DNA of 64,000 nucleotides from Aquilaria yunnanensis (lineage: Eukaryota; Streptophyta; Magnoliopsida; Malvales; Thymelaeaceae). The stretch covers positions 76,517,992 to 76,581,991 of the forward strand of contig CM077600.1 in assembly GCA_039654915.1 (NCBI GenBank), given 5' to 3'. The notes under the pieces were generated by a model that was not told the origin of the DNA, made no database searches, and saw nothing but the letters and a program-made list of their open reading frames with translations. Positions 12,419 to 24,200 of this stretch are shown piece by piece (positions within the stretch are counted from its first letter, which is position 1; each line of letters begins with the position of its first letter). The position numbers and the translations under genes are program-made.

Positions 12419-14240
12419 ATTTACCTTAATGGTATGCCTGTTAGTGTTCTGTTTGATACTGGTGCATCTGCGTCTATAGTGGCTATGAAATTTGTTGAAG
12501 CCATGAAATTGCCTACTGAAATCATGCCTAGGATATCTTTAGTGAAAACAGTAGGTAGTCAATGTCTTTTTCACTAATGACCTAGCTAAGGATTGTGAGC
12601 TAGTAGTAGGAAAGACTAAGGTTATGACTAATCTGATAGTGTTGGGCATTCCTAAGTATGAGTGAGTGCTAGGTATGAATTGGCTTGCGATGCATGACAT
12701 AAGAATTGATTGTGCTAAAAGGGAAATCACATTGCTTGATGGTGAAGTGCATGCATTAGTGAATTCTAAGGAATTAGTGTATGAAATGCATGGCATGGAG
12801 CTAGAGGTACTAGATGAGATACCTGTGATTTCTGAGCATGATTATTGTTATGCATTGAATCAATTGCACTATGAAGAAGAAGTGGATAGAATACCTATAG
12901 TGAGAGACTTTCCACAAGTCTTTCCTAAAGACCTGCCAGGTATTCCTGCACAAAGGGAGATTGAGTTTGAAATCAAGCTGCAACAAAGGAGCTAGTCCAA
13001 TATCCATACCTCCTTATAAAATGCCAATCACAAATATGAATGAGCTCAAGAAACAACTTGATGAACTTCTTGAAAAAAGGTTCATAAGGCCAAGTGTTTC
13101 ACCATGGGGAGCTCCTGTTCTCTCTGTGAAAAAAAAGGATTTGAGACTATGCATTGACTACGGAAAGCTCAATATAGTGACTATCAAGAACAAGTATCCA
13201 CTCCCTAGGATAGAGGATCTTTTTGATCAACTCATGGGAGCTAAGATCTTCTTCAAGATAGATTTGAGATTTGGATACTTCCAGTTAAGAGTAAAGGAAA
13301 AGGACATTTCTAAGACTACATTTAGGACCAGATATAGGTACTATGAGTACACAGTCATGCCATTTGGTTTGACTAATGCCCCAGTTACTTTCATGGACCT
13401 GATGAACAAGGTGCTCATATCACATCTGGACAAATTTGAGGTTGTGTTCATTGATGACATCCTAGTGTATTCCAAGGATGAAAATGAACATGATCATCAT
13501 TTGAAGATTGTCGTAAAGACTCTATTGGAACATCATCTTTATGCCAAATTATCTAAGTGTGAATTCTGGATAAGGGAAGTGTCTTTCCTAGAGCACATCA
13601 TAAATGCACAAGGCCTTAAGGCAAACCCTGAAAAGGTTAAGGCAGTGCAGGAGTGGGAAAGACCAAAGACTGTGAAGGAAATCAGAAGTTTCCTAGGATT
13701 AGCTGGATACTACAGGAGATTTGTATCAAGCTTCTCCATGATTGCCTTAGTTCTTACTCATTTGGCTAAGAAGGGTCAAAGATTTGAGTGGACTGAGAAG
13801 TGTGAAAAAAGTTTCTAGGAGCTCAAGCAAAGGTTGATTGAAGCTCCAGTATTGATTATTCCTAATCCAAGTAAGCCCTACATCATATATACAGATACAT
13901 CTAGATCTAGGTTAAGTTGTGTGCTTATATAAGACAGAAATGTCATTTCTTATGGGTTAAGGCAGTTAAGACCCCATGAGCAAAATTATCCTGCCCATGA
14001 CCTAGAATTGGCAGCAGTGATTTTTGCTCAGAAGTAATGGAGACATTACTTGATGGGTAGTTCCTTTTTTATCTACACTGACCATAAGAGCCTAAAGTAC
14101 TTGTTCACTTAGAAATAGTTGAACATGAGGCAAAGGAGATGGTTAGAATACATAAAGGACTTTGACTATAGTATACTATACATAGAGGGCAAAGGCAATC
14201 TAGTAGCAGATGCCTTGAGCAGGAAGTACACAGGACTTCT
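12419..14240 (+). pseudogene. Chromovirus protease, reverse transcriptase and RNase H
   Basis: Protease appears as VSVLFDTGASASIV (about 12435-12480) with an intact DTG, then degrades between 12560 and 12660. RT is open at 12961-13818 (285 codons): [50 protein letters not shown], and the catalytic FIDD (family form YxDD or FxDD), then [11 protein letters not shown]. RNase H follows through several TAG stops, with YTDTS, the [11 protein letters not shown]lu and the YTDHKSL Asp, ending at ADALSRK near 14225. The acidic catalytic residues remain recognisable. Confidence 0.92.
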
Positions 14241-15801
14241 AAAAGGAGGATCCATAGCTGATGATGATAAGAAAAATAGTCTGCTATGCCTATGGCATAA
14301 GTGGGAGGAAGCCCAAATTTACAAATTGACAATTCAGTCTGGATGGATTGAAGAAGCCAAAAAGGCACAAGAGACAGATCCTGATCTCAAAAAGACTTTA
14401 GGAGAGGAAAAAGGTTCCTTGTATCAATCCTTTGCCTATAAGCAAGGATTACTGTATTTTAAGGACCGAATCTATGTGCCTAAAGGAGCAAATCTCAGGG
14501 ATGAAATACTTGAAGAAGCTCACACAAGCAAGTTGAACATCCATCTAGGAAGTGAGAAAATGTATAAAGATTTGATGACTCACTTTTGGTGGCCACATAT
14601 GAAGAGAGACATAGATACTTATGTCTCCAAATGTGCCACATGCCAGAGGGTAAAGGTAGAGCACTAGAAGCTAGCTGGTACCCTACAGACTCTACCTATA
14701 CTAGTGAGGAAGTGGGGCAACATAAGCATGGACTTTTTGACTGGGTTGCCTATGACCAGATTAAGGCATAATACAATCTGGGTCATTGTGGATAGGCTAA
14801 CCGAATGTTCCTACTTCTTACCTATGAAACTCACAGACTCCTTGGAGAAGTTAGCCCAGATGTATGTCCAGGAGATAGTGAGATTACATGGAGTGCTATA
14901 CTCCATTGTATCTGATAGAGATCCAAGATTTACAGCTCAGTTTTGGAGTGCTTTTCATAAAGCACTAGGAACCAAAATCCACCTGAGTACTGTTTATCAT
15001 CCTCAGACAGATGGGCAAACTGAAAGGGTGATATAGATACTGGAAGACATGCTCAGGAGCTATGTGTTGGATTTCAAAGGTGAATGGGACCAACACTTGC
15101 CATCGGGGGAATTCTCATATAATAATAGTTACCAAAGCACCATTGGCATGGCACCTTATGAAGCATTATATGGAAGAAGGTCCATGACACCCCACTATTG
15201 GGTGGAAGCCTCAGATAGGCAAGAGTTGGGTCCCGAAATTATTGAAAAGACTACTACCAAAATCAAGAAAATTCAAGAGAGATTGAAGGCAGCCAATGAA
15301 AGGACCGCAGCCTATGTGAACAAAAGAAGGAGAGACTTGGAATTTGAGGTTGGTGACAATTTTTGGCTGAAAGTTGCACCAACCAAAGGCACTGTCAAAT
15401 TTGGCAGAAGAACCAAGTTAGCTCCATGATACATTGGTCCTTATGAGATCTTGGACATAGTTGGCAAGGTAGCATACAGGTTAGCTCTACCGCCAAGCAT
15501 GTCAAGTGTTCATAATGTTTTTCACATTAGTATGCTTAAGAAATGTCTATTAAACACAAAGCACGCTATTGTAATGGAAGACATACAGTTGGAACCTAAC
15601 TTGACATATGAAGAGAAAACTATAGCTATCTTAGCCAAGGATACTAAAAGGTTAAGAAACAAACTTATTCCCATGGTTAAAGTTTAGTGGTGACAACACT
15701 CTGAAAGAGAAGCAACCTAGGAAACTGAAACAGACCTTATGGAAAGGTATCCTGAAGAATACCCAAAGTTAAAGGCTATTTTGGAGGACCAAAATTTTTA
15801 A
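14241..15801 (+). pseudogene. Chromovirus integrase and chromodomain
   Basis: The zinc domain (HTSKLNIHLGSEKMY...CATCQ) lies at about 14520-14650. The catalytic core follows a [19 protein letters not shown], and the Glu in [11 protein letters not shown] near 15025. The GPY/F-type C-terminal module has VNKRRRDLEFEVGD, then YIGPYEI after a TGA at 15427. The tail MEDIQLEPNLTYEEK...RLRNKLIPMVKV, then after stops ERYPEEYPKLK, is a group-I/II type chromodomain, which in chromoviruses targets heterochromatin. Stops at 14665, 15034, 15427, 15685 and about 15718 break the frame. Confidence 0.92.
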
Positions 15802-15810
15802 GGGGGGGAG
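15800..15810 (+). other. Polypurine tract, plus-strand chromovirus
   Basis: AAGGGGGGGAG overlaps the end of the pol stop codon and lies just before the 3' LTR at 15814. It would prime plus-strand DNA synthesis. Confidence 0.85.
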
Positions 15811-15813
15811 AAT

Positions 15814-16923
15814 TGTTACCACCTCACAAAAATGGGAGAATTATACGTGTCATAATGGCTAAAAACCATTATATTGTGTAATTCTCACCATAGTGATTGA
15901 AGTGTGGGGGGTAAAAGGCATGATCAACACCTCCTTAAAAGTGTCTAAGTTGGTAACTTGGCCCCAAGAAAAGCCTTAAGGATCGCTTATTTGTCAAGCA
16001 ACCTATGGACTTTTTTGTAAGGTTTTGGAAATTTGGGTACTCAATTGCAAAACTCTCGAGAAAGAGACTTGCAGAGTTGTAGGAAGGATATGAATGGTAT
16101 GAAAGTGCTATTGGAGGACCAAATTGCTCATGGAAGACAAGTTTGGACAAAGGAAACACTAAAGGCAATAAGGACCTAAATGTCCTAGTGTAAACCTTAA
16201 GGTGTTCAAGCGTTTGACTTAAGTGTAAGGGTGGAATTGTGGGGTTATCCCACCATGGGAGAGGCATCCAAGACTTGATAAATATTCAAAAATATTGGGC
16301 ACATATGTACCAATGACTTTAAGACAAAGAAACCGTAATTAGTGAGAAGGAAAATGACATAAAGCAAGGTTAAGCTTGCTAAGTATGTTTTGTGCCCTTA
16401 TTTAAGGCCATTTAAGTGGCCAAATCACTTATCCGTCTCTCATTTTCGTCCTCCTCCTGCCCAAGAACACAGCCACACTTCCTCCATAGCCACCAAACCT
16501 CCATGATTGAAATTGAAGGCAAAAGAAAGCAAGAAAGGGCAATTGGAAGCTATGTGGTGCTAGGACTTGAGTGCACTTAGGATCAAGCTCCAATTTCAGC
16601 TTATCCATCAAGGTAAGGGTTCTCTTGCTCTCATGGACTATTTTCTACAATTTTTAAACATCCATGGAGCTAGGGCTAAGCTTGGAAGAGAGCCATGAGC
16701 TTGCTGAGCCAAGCTTAGTGAGGGGAGTGCACTTATTGAAGGTTTTGTGACGTAGTGTGAAGTGCACAAAGATGGCAGCAAAGTGAGGGTTTCTAGAGCC
16801 CAAAGTTAGTACTAAATACTGTTAAAATTCTCTTAAGACCAAGCATTAGCCTAAGGAGGCATGCTATAGTGAGTTGTTCATGTTTATTATGTGTTTTATG
16901 GACTAACCTATGGTTATTGTTGC
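15814..16923 (+). repeat. 3' LTR of plus-strand chromovirus, truncated
   Basis: Begins TGTTACC and follows 8274-9393 closely up to TTATTGTTGC. At 16924 the sequence switches abruptly to unrelated DNA, so about 1.3 kb of LTR is missing. Differences from the 5' LTR are frequent (several per 100 bp), which suggests an old insertion. Confidence 0.88.
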
Positions 16924-17745
16924 CTTGGCTCTTGCCAAGGACTCTTCGGTCCGAGATCAGACCAAAGACTGTTTCGCTGTCCAAGCTCTAAAATATCCAC
17001 TGTACGCCAAGAGCTGCAAAAAGAAAGACTCTGAATAAGGGTCAAAAGGCTATAAAAGCTTAGAAAAATTTTCTAAGTCCCAAAAAGCTCAAAACTTACC
17101 TTGGCAGTGTGTTCAGACATCCTCACAGCGAGGACCTCCTCATTTGGGCACTCCTCACTGAGGGACTTAAAGGTGGCATTGGTGAGGACACCCTTAACCA
17201 TCTGAGGAGCCATTTTCTGGCTGTCCTTAGAGAACAAGTTCATGTCCTCCGTGAAGGTCCAAAAAGGCTCATTCGGCACCTTGCTCCTCTACAAAATCAC
17301 GCCCAACTTCCATCAGCACATTATCCCTTAGCCATTCGTCTATAAGATATAAAATGCCAAAAATTCCCAAACTCATAGAAAATGGCTAAAGGGCAAACCT
17401 GGTGGAATGTCGGCGACATCCTCCTTGGAGTCGCTGACCTTTTGTACATCAGCAGGGACCTGCTTGCCTTTCCTTCTTCGGTGCTCCTCGAGCTCTTCAA
17501 AGGAAAGGCCCCCTGCCAAAGTTCCCAAGGTATCTGCCGCAGTGATGGGGCTTCGTGGAGTTGAGCTGATGGCCGGCTCCTAGGGTGGGTCAGCGCGAAC
17601 CGAGGACTGGTCTTGCACCTCCACGTCGCTTTCTAGAGAGGGAGGAAGAGAGTCCTCCTTGGCCTTCTTAGACTTCTTCGCCCGAAGATGGCCCTCCCCC
17701 GGACGTCTTTTTCCTCTTCAGGGCAGCTTTCTTCCTTTGCTGCTC
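16924..17745 (-). pseudogene. Antisense spliced accessory ORF of a Tat element
   Basis: Read on the minus strand, a charged low-complexity exon (about 17740-17398: KKSKKAKEDSLPPSLES, then FEELEEHRRRKGKQVPADV, one TAG inside) ends CCACCAG before GTTTGCC. The next exon, about 17295-17104, reads RSKVPNEPFWTFTEDMN through VRMSEHTAK and is flanked by TTTTGTAG and GTAAGTTTTG. The acceptor TTTTTGCAG then opens CTCTTGGCG and continues to the truncation. This matches the style of plant 'putative gypsy-type transposon' accessory proteins of Tat elements; the family assignment is inference. Introns in a retrotransposon ORF are possible here because it is antisense to the genomic RNA. Confidence 0.55.
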
Positions 17746-17754
17746 CCCCTTCTC

Positions 17755-18126
17755 GGCCGACCACGTGTCATGATCTGAAATGAGTTGTAGCGGGAGGCCT
17801 TCTCCTCATGACCTCCTATAAATACCTGTGGAGAACCTTGGTAAGGACACAAGAGATAGAAAACCCTAGCTAACTTCTGCTCTTCATTCCTTCTTTCTTA
17901 CCTTCTTTCTCTAAAATACTGACTTGAGCGTCGGAGGCTCCTCCCCCGGAATCACACTCCGGGGAGTCTCTAAGCTCTGTTTTACTGAGTCTTGTAGTCA
18001 CCTTCCTATCGGAAGCCCCTCTCCAAGGCATCTTTACATCGGAGGTCCCTTTCCCAGACACCTTTATACCAGAAGTCCTGCTTGTAGCTACACCATGTCA
18101 CACAATGAGGATGCTACTGGGCATCA
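17755..18126 (+). repeat. Partial Tat-type LTR
   Basis: It has a TATA box TATAAATA at 17817-17824 and the TGACTTGAGCGTCGGAGG motif at 17920-17940, and ends GGGCATCA at 18126. It lacks the 5' half seen in the solo LTR at 33329-34094. Confidence 0.75.
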
Positions 18127-19348
18127 CTAAGCTTCTTGGATAACTTTAAAAGCACTAAGCACTCCATAAACTTGAAGGGACTAGTTGCTGCATAAGGTAG
18201 AAACACATATACATAGATATAGCCATCCAAATGCATAAACAGACATAGCAACATACATATGTAATGCTGGCAGCAATAACACATTTGGGTTAGTCCATTA
18301 ACATTCACAGAAACATTAAGAACTCACTATGACAGCCCTCCTCAGGCTATTGCTTGGTCTTTGAAGGTCATTAGGTCTTAGTTAGTACTAACTTGGGCTT
18401 TAGAAACCCTTTCATATGCAGTTATATTTGTGCATGAAGAGCAGTAAGGTTGAAACATTGTTCATGTACTCCCCATTAACCTATACTTGGTTCATAGAGC
18501 TTTTTGCTCTCTTCCAAACATAGTCTTAGATCCGTGGATGTTTGATCATCATCATATAACATTATACAATCATTCAACTTGGAGATAAACCTTTACCTTA
18601 GCTGTGAAAAACCTGAACCTCTAGATGAACCTGAAAACTAGGGTTTTTGTGCTCTTTGTTGAATTCTCTTGATTTCTTGAGGTATGGTGGCTATGGAAGA
18701 AAGTGGAAGAGCTCAAGGAAGAACCCTTGCTGCTGAGGGGTGAATATGGAGGAAGAAATGAAAGAAATTAAGATTTTTCCTTTGTTTTTCCTTATTTATT
18801 CTATCTTTGACCTAAGTCCAAAATAATTACATGGCAAAAGTGAAATTTTAACAACTTAAGCCCAAATTTGGACAAGGTCATTGCAGGCCATTTGAGATAT
18901 GCAAATGACAAATTTTGACCTGTTTTTAACCTTATGAAAAAATCATTATAACTTTTAGGCAAAAACGTGGATACTTAAGCACCTTAGTTGGCATTATGCC
19001 ATAAATGGCAAACTTTGCCTCTTTGAGCTCTTTGGTCACTAACAATATATTTAATTCCATCCATGAACTTTCTTAATAATACCATCCATGTCCCTCCATA
19101 AGCCATCTTTAGAAATTTGTGCAATTGAGTACCTAACATTTGTAACCTTGCGATTTAGTCTATAGGTTACTTGAAAATTAGGCAATGCATTAATGCTTTC
19201 TTAAGGACCAAACTATCACCATGTAGGCCACTTGAGGGAGTGTGTATTGAATACTTTACACTTCATAAATTATACACTATAGTGAAAATTAAAACATATA
19301 AGTTTAGGTCCTTATGTTGTAATTTCCCTATTTATTGAAAGTGTAACA
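18127..19348 (-). repeat. Chromovirus LTR fragment, minus orientation
   Basis: Closely related to 5220-6822 in order and orientation; for example, both contain GGCAATGCATTAATG-like and TTAGGTCCTTATG words. On the minus strand it starts TGTTACACTTTC. It is cut at 18126/18127 by the Tat fragment. No gene is seen. Confidence 0.85.
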
Positions 19349-19475
19349 TTTCTTTCTCCCTTAAAAATTTTGGTCTTCCGAAATTGTCTTTAGCTTGTGG
19401 TACTCATCTAGATATTTTTCCAACATTTCTTTTTCTGTTTCCCAGGTCGCTTCCTAGGTCAATTTTTCTTCTCTT
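19349..19475 (-). pseudogene. Chromovirus chromodomain tail and polypurine tract
   Basis: The minus-strand reading gives a tail like TWETEKEMLEKYLDEYHKLK, then EDQNF and a stop, followed by the purine tract AAGGGAGAAAGAAA before TGTTAC. It matches the end of the pol at 15690-15801. Everything upstream of this tail is missing, so the element was truncated near 19475. Confidence 0.75.
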
Positions 19476-20635
19476 CATTTGGGTATTTATCAAATTTAGG
19501 GCAACATGATGCTCTACTGTTGACTAGAAACCCCATCTTTAACCCTGACATTGTAACAATCGACAAGACAAACTTGTCCTTCACAAAGCCAAGCAAAAGA
19601 GGATAATAGCAAGATGCAGAATGTAATCGCAAAGAAAGACCAAAAGCTAATCAGAGAGACAATAGAAGAAGGAGCAAAACGCAAACATAAAATAGCAAAG
19701 CCAAAGAAAATCATGAAGAAGAGAAAGACAAGCGACAGCCGATGGACCCAAGAGAAGAACCGGAACAAATTAAAACAAACGAGAGAACGGAATTGAGGAG
19801 AAGCAAAATTAAAGACAGCCGAAGGAAATAGAAGGCAAACTTAATTAGCAATTGAAGATGCTGGAAACTGGAATTGTCTGGTCAAGGCCGGTCATGGGTT
19901 CCATCTCTGTCCTGTTCGTCCGAGTTCTCCTCCATTCGCGTGTTGTTACCTTTCGGTCTCTAACGATCCTCGCCGTCTGAGTCATGTTTGGCAGCGCCTT
20001 CTTCAACTACTATTCCCCTTCTTTCGCAAGAGGCTTCCTTGTTTCCTCACCAGGTGTGGACCTCAATCAGGACATGGCAAGGTCCTTTTGGTCATTTGCG
20101 GCTTACCGGTGTCTGACGACGATCAATCCCGGTTGCACCATGCTTGACCGACTCGCTTCCTATCCCTGTTCATTGTTCCTCGCATTGTTTGAAGGCTCAC
20201 TCGCGTTGTTCCTCGGTGGTTCCAGATTTCACCGAATGGTCTCAGGGCTTCATGGTTACTCAATTTCCTGAAAGTGACGCAGGTTAGCCTGCGGCGGTGT
20301 CAGCCTGGAGGAGCACGATCATGCCTGATCAAAGCGACGAAGTTGCCGCTTGAACCGATCGAACTGGCTGATGACACGGGTCTGGATTTCTTTTACAATT
20401 GATGAATGAATAAGTATAAACAAGTATGCTGGGAATATATCTATGCAACATAAACAAGTATAAGTGAATATTTGTTCTCCTTTATTAGCATTCTGGGAAC
20501 AACACAGTTTCTCGATATACAAGGGGAAATCAAATTTCTGACTACGATGACAAGAAAAGGGTGGTCAGAGAGAAACAAGTATAATGGCCGATCGAAAAGA
20601 AAGAAAGACGCATTTGGAACTGTTACGGAGTAGTC
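19476..20635. other. Unassigned segment, purine-rich then GC-richer
   Basis: About 19600-19850 is strongly purine-rich on the plus strand (AAGAAAGAC, GAGAAAGAC runs). About 19900-20380 is GC-richer than its neighbours. A 95-codon ORF at 19984-20271 opens with MFGSAFFNYYSP and has no motif I recognise; I do not claim it is a gene. The segment lies downstream of the defensin-like exon 2 and may include its 3' UTR. Confidence 0.5.
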
Positions 20636-20808
20636 CTAGTCCATGCAGCAGTAGCAAACCCAGTCGGAAATCATATTGCGGCAATATCCGAAAGCTGCGT
20701 CCCTGATAATTCTACAATATTCATCACAGACGGTCGCACAGTTTCCAGCATATGCAGGATCCTCGCATTCAGGTGCCAGCGGCTCACCTATCGGTTTAGC
20801 TATAGCTC
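20636..20808 (-). CDS. Defensin-like peptide gene, exon 2 (mature peptide)
   Basis: Minus-strand exon of 173 bases after a strong acceptor (CTTCTTCTTTAG ending at 20809), closing at TAG 20636-20638. It encodes 56 residues with eight cysteines in the spacing C-x8-C-x3-C-x3-C-x10-C-x8-C-x-C-C. The CxxxC helix signature, the GYC-x8-C gamma-core and the terminal CxC are those of plant defensin-like (cysteine-stabilised alpha-beta) peptides, which are secreted and act in defence or signalling. Exon 1 with the signal peptide is at 26005-26088. The intron between them holds a complete retrotransposon. Target and activity are unknown. Confidence 0.72.
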
Positions 20809-20864
20809 CTAAAGAAGAAGAAGAAGAGAACATTAAGATATATTCTATATATATACACAGATAC

Positions 20865-21200
20865 TGATAGGTCCCAATCAGAACTCGCTAATTTGCAAAG
20901 AAGATATATTCTCTTTGGGTGAGAATTAGACCACAAAAGTCTGATATAAATGCTTTCCATCCACCTTTACTAGCTGATGTTCTTTAAATTGGAAAAGAAT
21001 GAAACTGCCACGCACTACTAACCCATAAAACAAGGTTCCTATCGTGGCATGACTTCTTTAATAAATAAACGTGCTCTGCTAACAGAAACGTGCTCAACAA
21101 ATGCCTAACAGAAATGCAAAAATCTCCCCACAAACGTTTTTAGCCACGATACTTGGGATTTGGCCGAGGAGCCCTTGTTGATCTTCGTGGACCTCTATCA
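20865..21200 (-). repeat. 3' LTR of the intronic chromovirus
   Basis: 336 bp, TG...CA, next to TSD GATAC at 20860-20864. The adjoining 21201-21220 gives a minus-strand purine tract (GGGAGGGGGAAGTG), the polypurine tract. Confidence 0.95.
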
Positions 21201-24200
21201 ACACTTCCCCCTCCCAGTGGACCCTTGTCCTCAAGGTCCATAGAAGGAAACCTTTCCAACAGCACCCGAGTAGGCTCCCAGGTAGCATCTTCAACTGGTA
21301 AATGCTTCCACTGCACCAGGCTTTCTTCCTCGAATCGCTCTCCGCGTCGTACCCAGCGAGTGTCGAGAATAAACTGGGGCTCTAATAAGATCACGCCTTC
21401 ATCGGAAAAAGGTGGAAGCATAGGTGATGAGATAGTTGACTCCCCAATGAATTTTTTTAGCAAAGAAACGTGGAAGACAGGATGAATACGTGCACCGTTA
21501 GGCAACTGGAGCTTATATGCAACAGCTCCAAGTTTTTGGATGACAAGGAAAGGTCCATAGAAACGGCTGGCTAGTTTGTGGTGTGTTTTCTTGAATACTG
21601 ACTGCTGTCAATAAGGCTGCAGCTTGAGGAAGACCATGTCACCGACCTCAAATGAGACATCTTGATGCTTTCGATCAGCCATTTGCTTCATACGGTTAAC
21701 CGATGCCTCCAGATTAGCCTTGAGTTGCTGAAGCAATTCTTCCCGATTGATTAAGTGTTGCTCAACTTCATGAACTGGTGTGTCACCAGGTTGATACATC
21801 GGAATAAGAGGAGGTAGACGCCCATACAGTGCCTGGAAAGGAGTCATTCCCGTGGAGATGTGATAAGTGGTGTTATACCAGTATTCAGCCCAAGGTTAAA
21901 AAGAACACCACTTACGAGGCCATTGATGGACAAAGCTCCTCAGATATTGCTCCACACAGCGATTGACAACCTCAATTTGGCCATCCGATTGAGGATGATA
22001 CGCGGAGCTGAGGTGCAGCTTGGTACCAGATAATTTAAAGAACTCCTACCAAAAATTGCTAATAAAGATCGGATCCCTGTCACCTACAATATATCCAGGT
22101 ACTCCATGGAGTTTAATAATTCCTTCAACAAAGCGGTCAACAACCATTTTGGCAGAAAAAGGGTGAGTTAAAGTGAGGAAATGGGCAGATTTACTTAACC
22201 TGTCAACCACCACTAATATGGTGTCTTTCCCCATGGAAGTTGGCAGCCCTTCAATAAAGTCAAGAGAAATATCGTCCCATACTTGGCAGGGAATGGGTAG
22301 CGGCTGCAGCAGTCCAGTTGGAGTCATAGTTTCTGATTTAACTCTTTGGCAAACTTGACACTCTTGAACATATTTCTTAACAGACTGGTACATGTTTGGC
22401 CAGTAAAATTGTTGGGCTAACTTCTTGTAAGTGCGCAGCACTCCTGAATGGCCCCCTACTTTAGTGTCGTGGACCTCAAATAGGAGCTTAGCTCTAATTG
22501 GTGGATTTAAAGGCACCACTAGCTTCCCTTTGAACAAAAGAAGCCCATTCCGCCAAGCATATGATCCTTCAATTTGGTTGTTGAATTTTTTAAGCAAGGT
22601 CTGGATATATGTATCTCCTCCATAAGCGTTCTTTAGCTCTTCCCACAAATCAACTTCAGATGTAAAGATGTGGTGCAGGACTGGGCTGTCAGGCTTTCGG
22701 GATAGTGCGTCAGCAACTGAATTCTCGCGGCCTTGGCGATAGATGATCTCATAATCATAGCCTAATAATTTGTGCACCCATTTTTGTTGCTCGGTTGTGC
22801 CCACCTTTTGTTCTAGAAAATACTTTAAGCTGCCCTAATCAGTTTGGATAAAGAATTTACCTCCTACCAAATAAAGGCACCATAAACGTATTGCTTCAAT
22901 AATGGCAAGCATCTCCTTGGCATAGACAGACCATGATCTCTTAGAGACTCCAAGGGCTCGGCTCATGTATGCTATGGGTTTGCCACGTTGAGTCAACACT
23001 GCTCCAATGCCATCGCCGGAAGCATCTGTTTCAATAGTGAAAGGTTCTTCAAAATTAGGCATGGCTAGAGTTGGTCTTGTAGTCATGGCTTGCTTCAACG
23101 AGTTGAAGGCAGCTTCAGCTTCTTCGGACCATCTAAATTGCCCCTTTTGAGGAGAGTGGTAAGGGGTCGAGCAATGAATCCATAATCTTTGACGAACTTC
23201 CTGTAATACCCTGTCAGACCTAAGAATCCATGTAACTCAGAAATGTTAGTGGGTACGGGCCATGCAACCATATCGGCAATTTTTTTATTGTCCACCTTTA
23301 CCCCTTCGGGCGTAATAATGTGGCCTAGATATTCGATCTCTTGTAGGCCAAACTCACACTTGCTTGCCTTGACAAAAAACTTGTGTCACTGCAGGATCTC
23401 AAGAGTCTGTTTAACATGTGTTAAATGTGCTTCCCAAGTAGGACTATAAATCAAAATGTCATCAAAGAAAACCAAGATGAATTTTCTAAGATGAGGACAA
23501 AATATGGAGTTCATGACGGCCTGAAATGTGGAGGGTGCATTACATAAGCCAAAAGGCATGACTAAGTATTCATAATGGCCATTGTGAGTTCGAAAAGCAG
23601 TCTTTGCAATATCAGGAGGGTGGATTCTTACTTGGTGATACCCTGCTCTCAGGTCCAGCTTCGTGAAATAAGCAGCTCCATGTAATTCGTCCAGCATATC
23701 CTCCACTACCGGAATGAGGAAGCGATCCTTTATTGTTGCTGTATTAAGTGCCCTGTAGTTGGTGCAGAAACGCCAGCTTTCATCTTTTTTCTTTACCAGC
23801 AATACCGGAGAAGAAAAAGGGTTGGTGCTGTTTCGGATGAGTCCTGAGTTAAGCATCTCCTGCACTTGCCTCTCAATCTCCCCTTTTTGGTAATGAGCGT
23901 AACGGTAGGGCCGCACATTGACAGATTCCGTCCCCTCCTTGAGGGTAATGCAATGCGAGATTTCTCTGGCTGGTGGAAGGCTTGTGGGCTCTTCAAATAA
24001 TTCTGGAAATTCCTCCAAGATTTGTCGCATATCCGTGGGTACAGACGGGGATCCTATGGTGGCTTGAAGGTACATAGCGAATATCGCATGTCCCTATCTA
24101 AACTCTTTGGTACATTCTTTAAGAGATGCCACCTGGATTGGTTGAGCATGAATCCCTTGTATCCTACAGTTTTGATCCTCCCACACAAAGTCCATAGTCA

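Larger units (their letters stand above)
8274..16923 (+). mobile_element. Ty3/gypsy chromovirus (Tekay/Del-like), 3' LTR truncated
   Basis: It has a 5' LTR at 8274, a primer-binding site at 10719, gag-pol at 10880-15801, a polypurine tract at 15800 and a 3' LTR from 15814. The LTR starts TGTTACC in both copies. A long LTR (about 2.4 kb) with a chromodomain after integrase suggests the Tekay/Del clade (inference). It is inserted into the pol of a minus-strand relative after CATCT (8269-8273), the candidate TSD. The 3' LTR stops matching at 16923, so the second TSD copy is not seen. Numerous in-frame stops make it dead. Confidence 0.9.
16924..18126 (+). mobile_element. 3' end of a Tat-lineage gypsy element
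   Basis: The right part (about 17755-18126) aligns by eye with the solo LTR at 33329-34094: shared CACGTGTCATGATCTGAA, CCTATAAATACC, a GCGTCGGAGGCTCCTCC motif and a related end (GAGGATGCTACTGGGCATCA). The left part carries an antisense spliced ORF. Antisense accessory ORFs between pol and the 3' LTR are known in Tat elements. The element ends at 18126 and abuts an older minus-strand LTR. Its left side is truncated at the junction with the chromovirus LTR. Confidence 0.72.
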
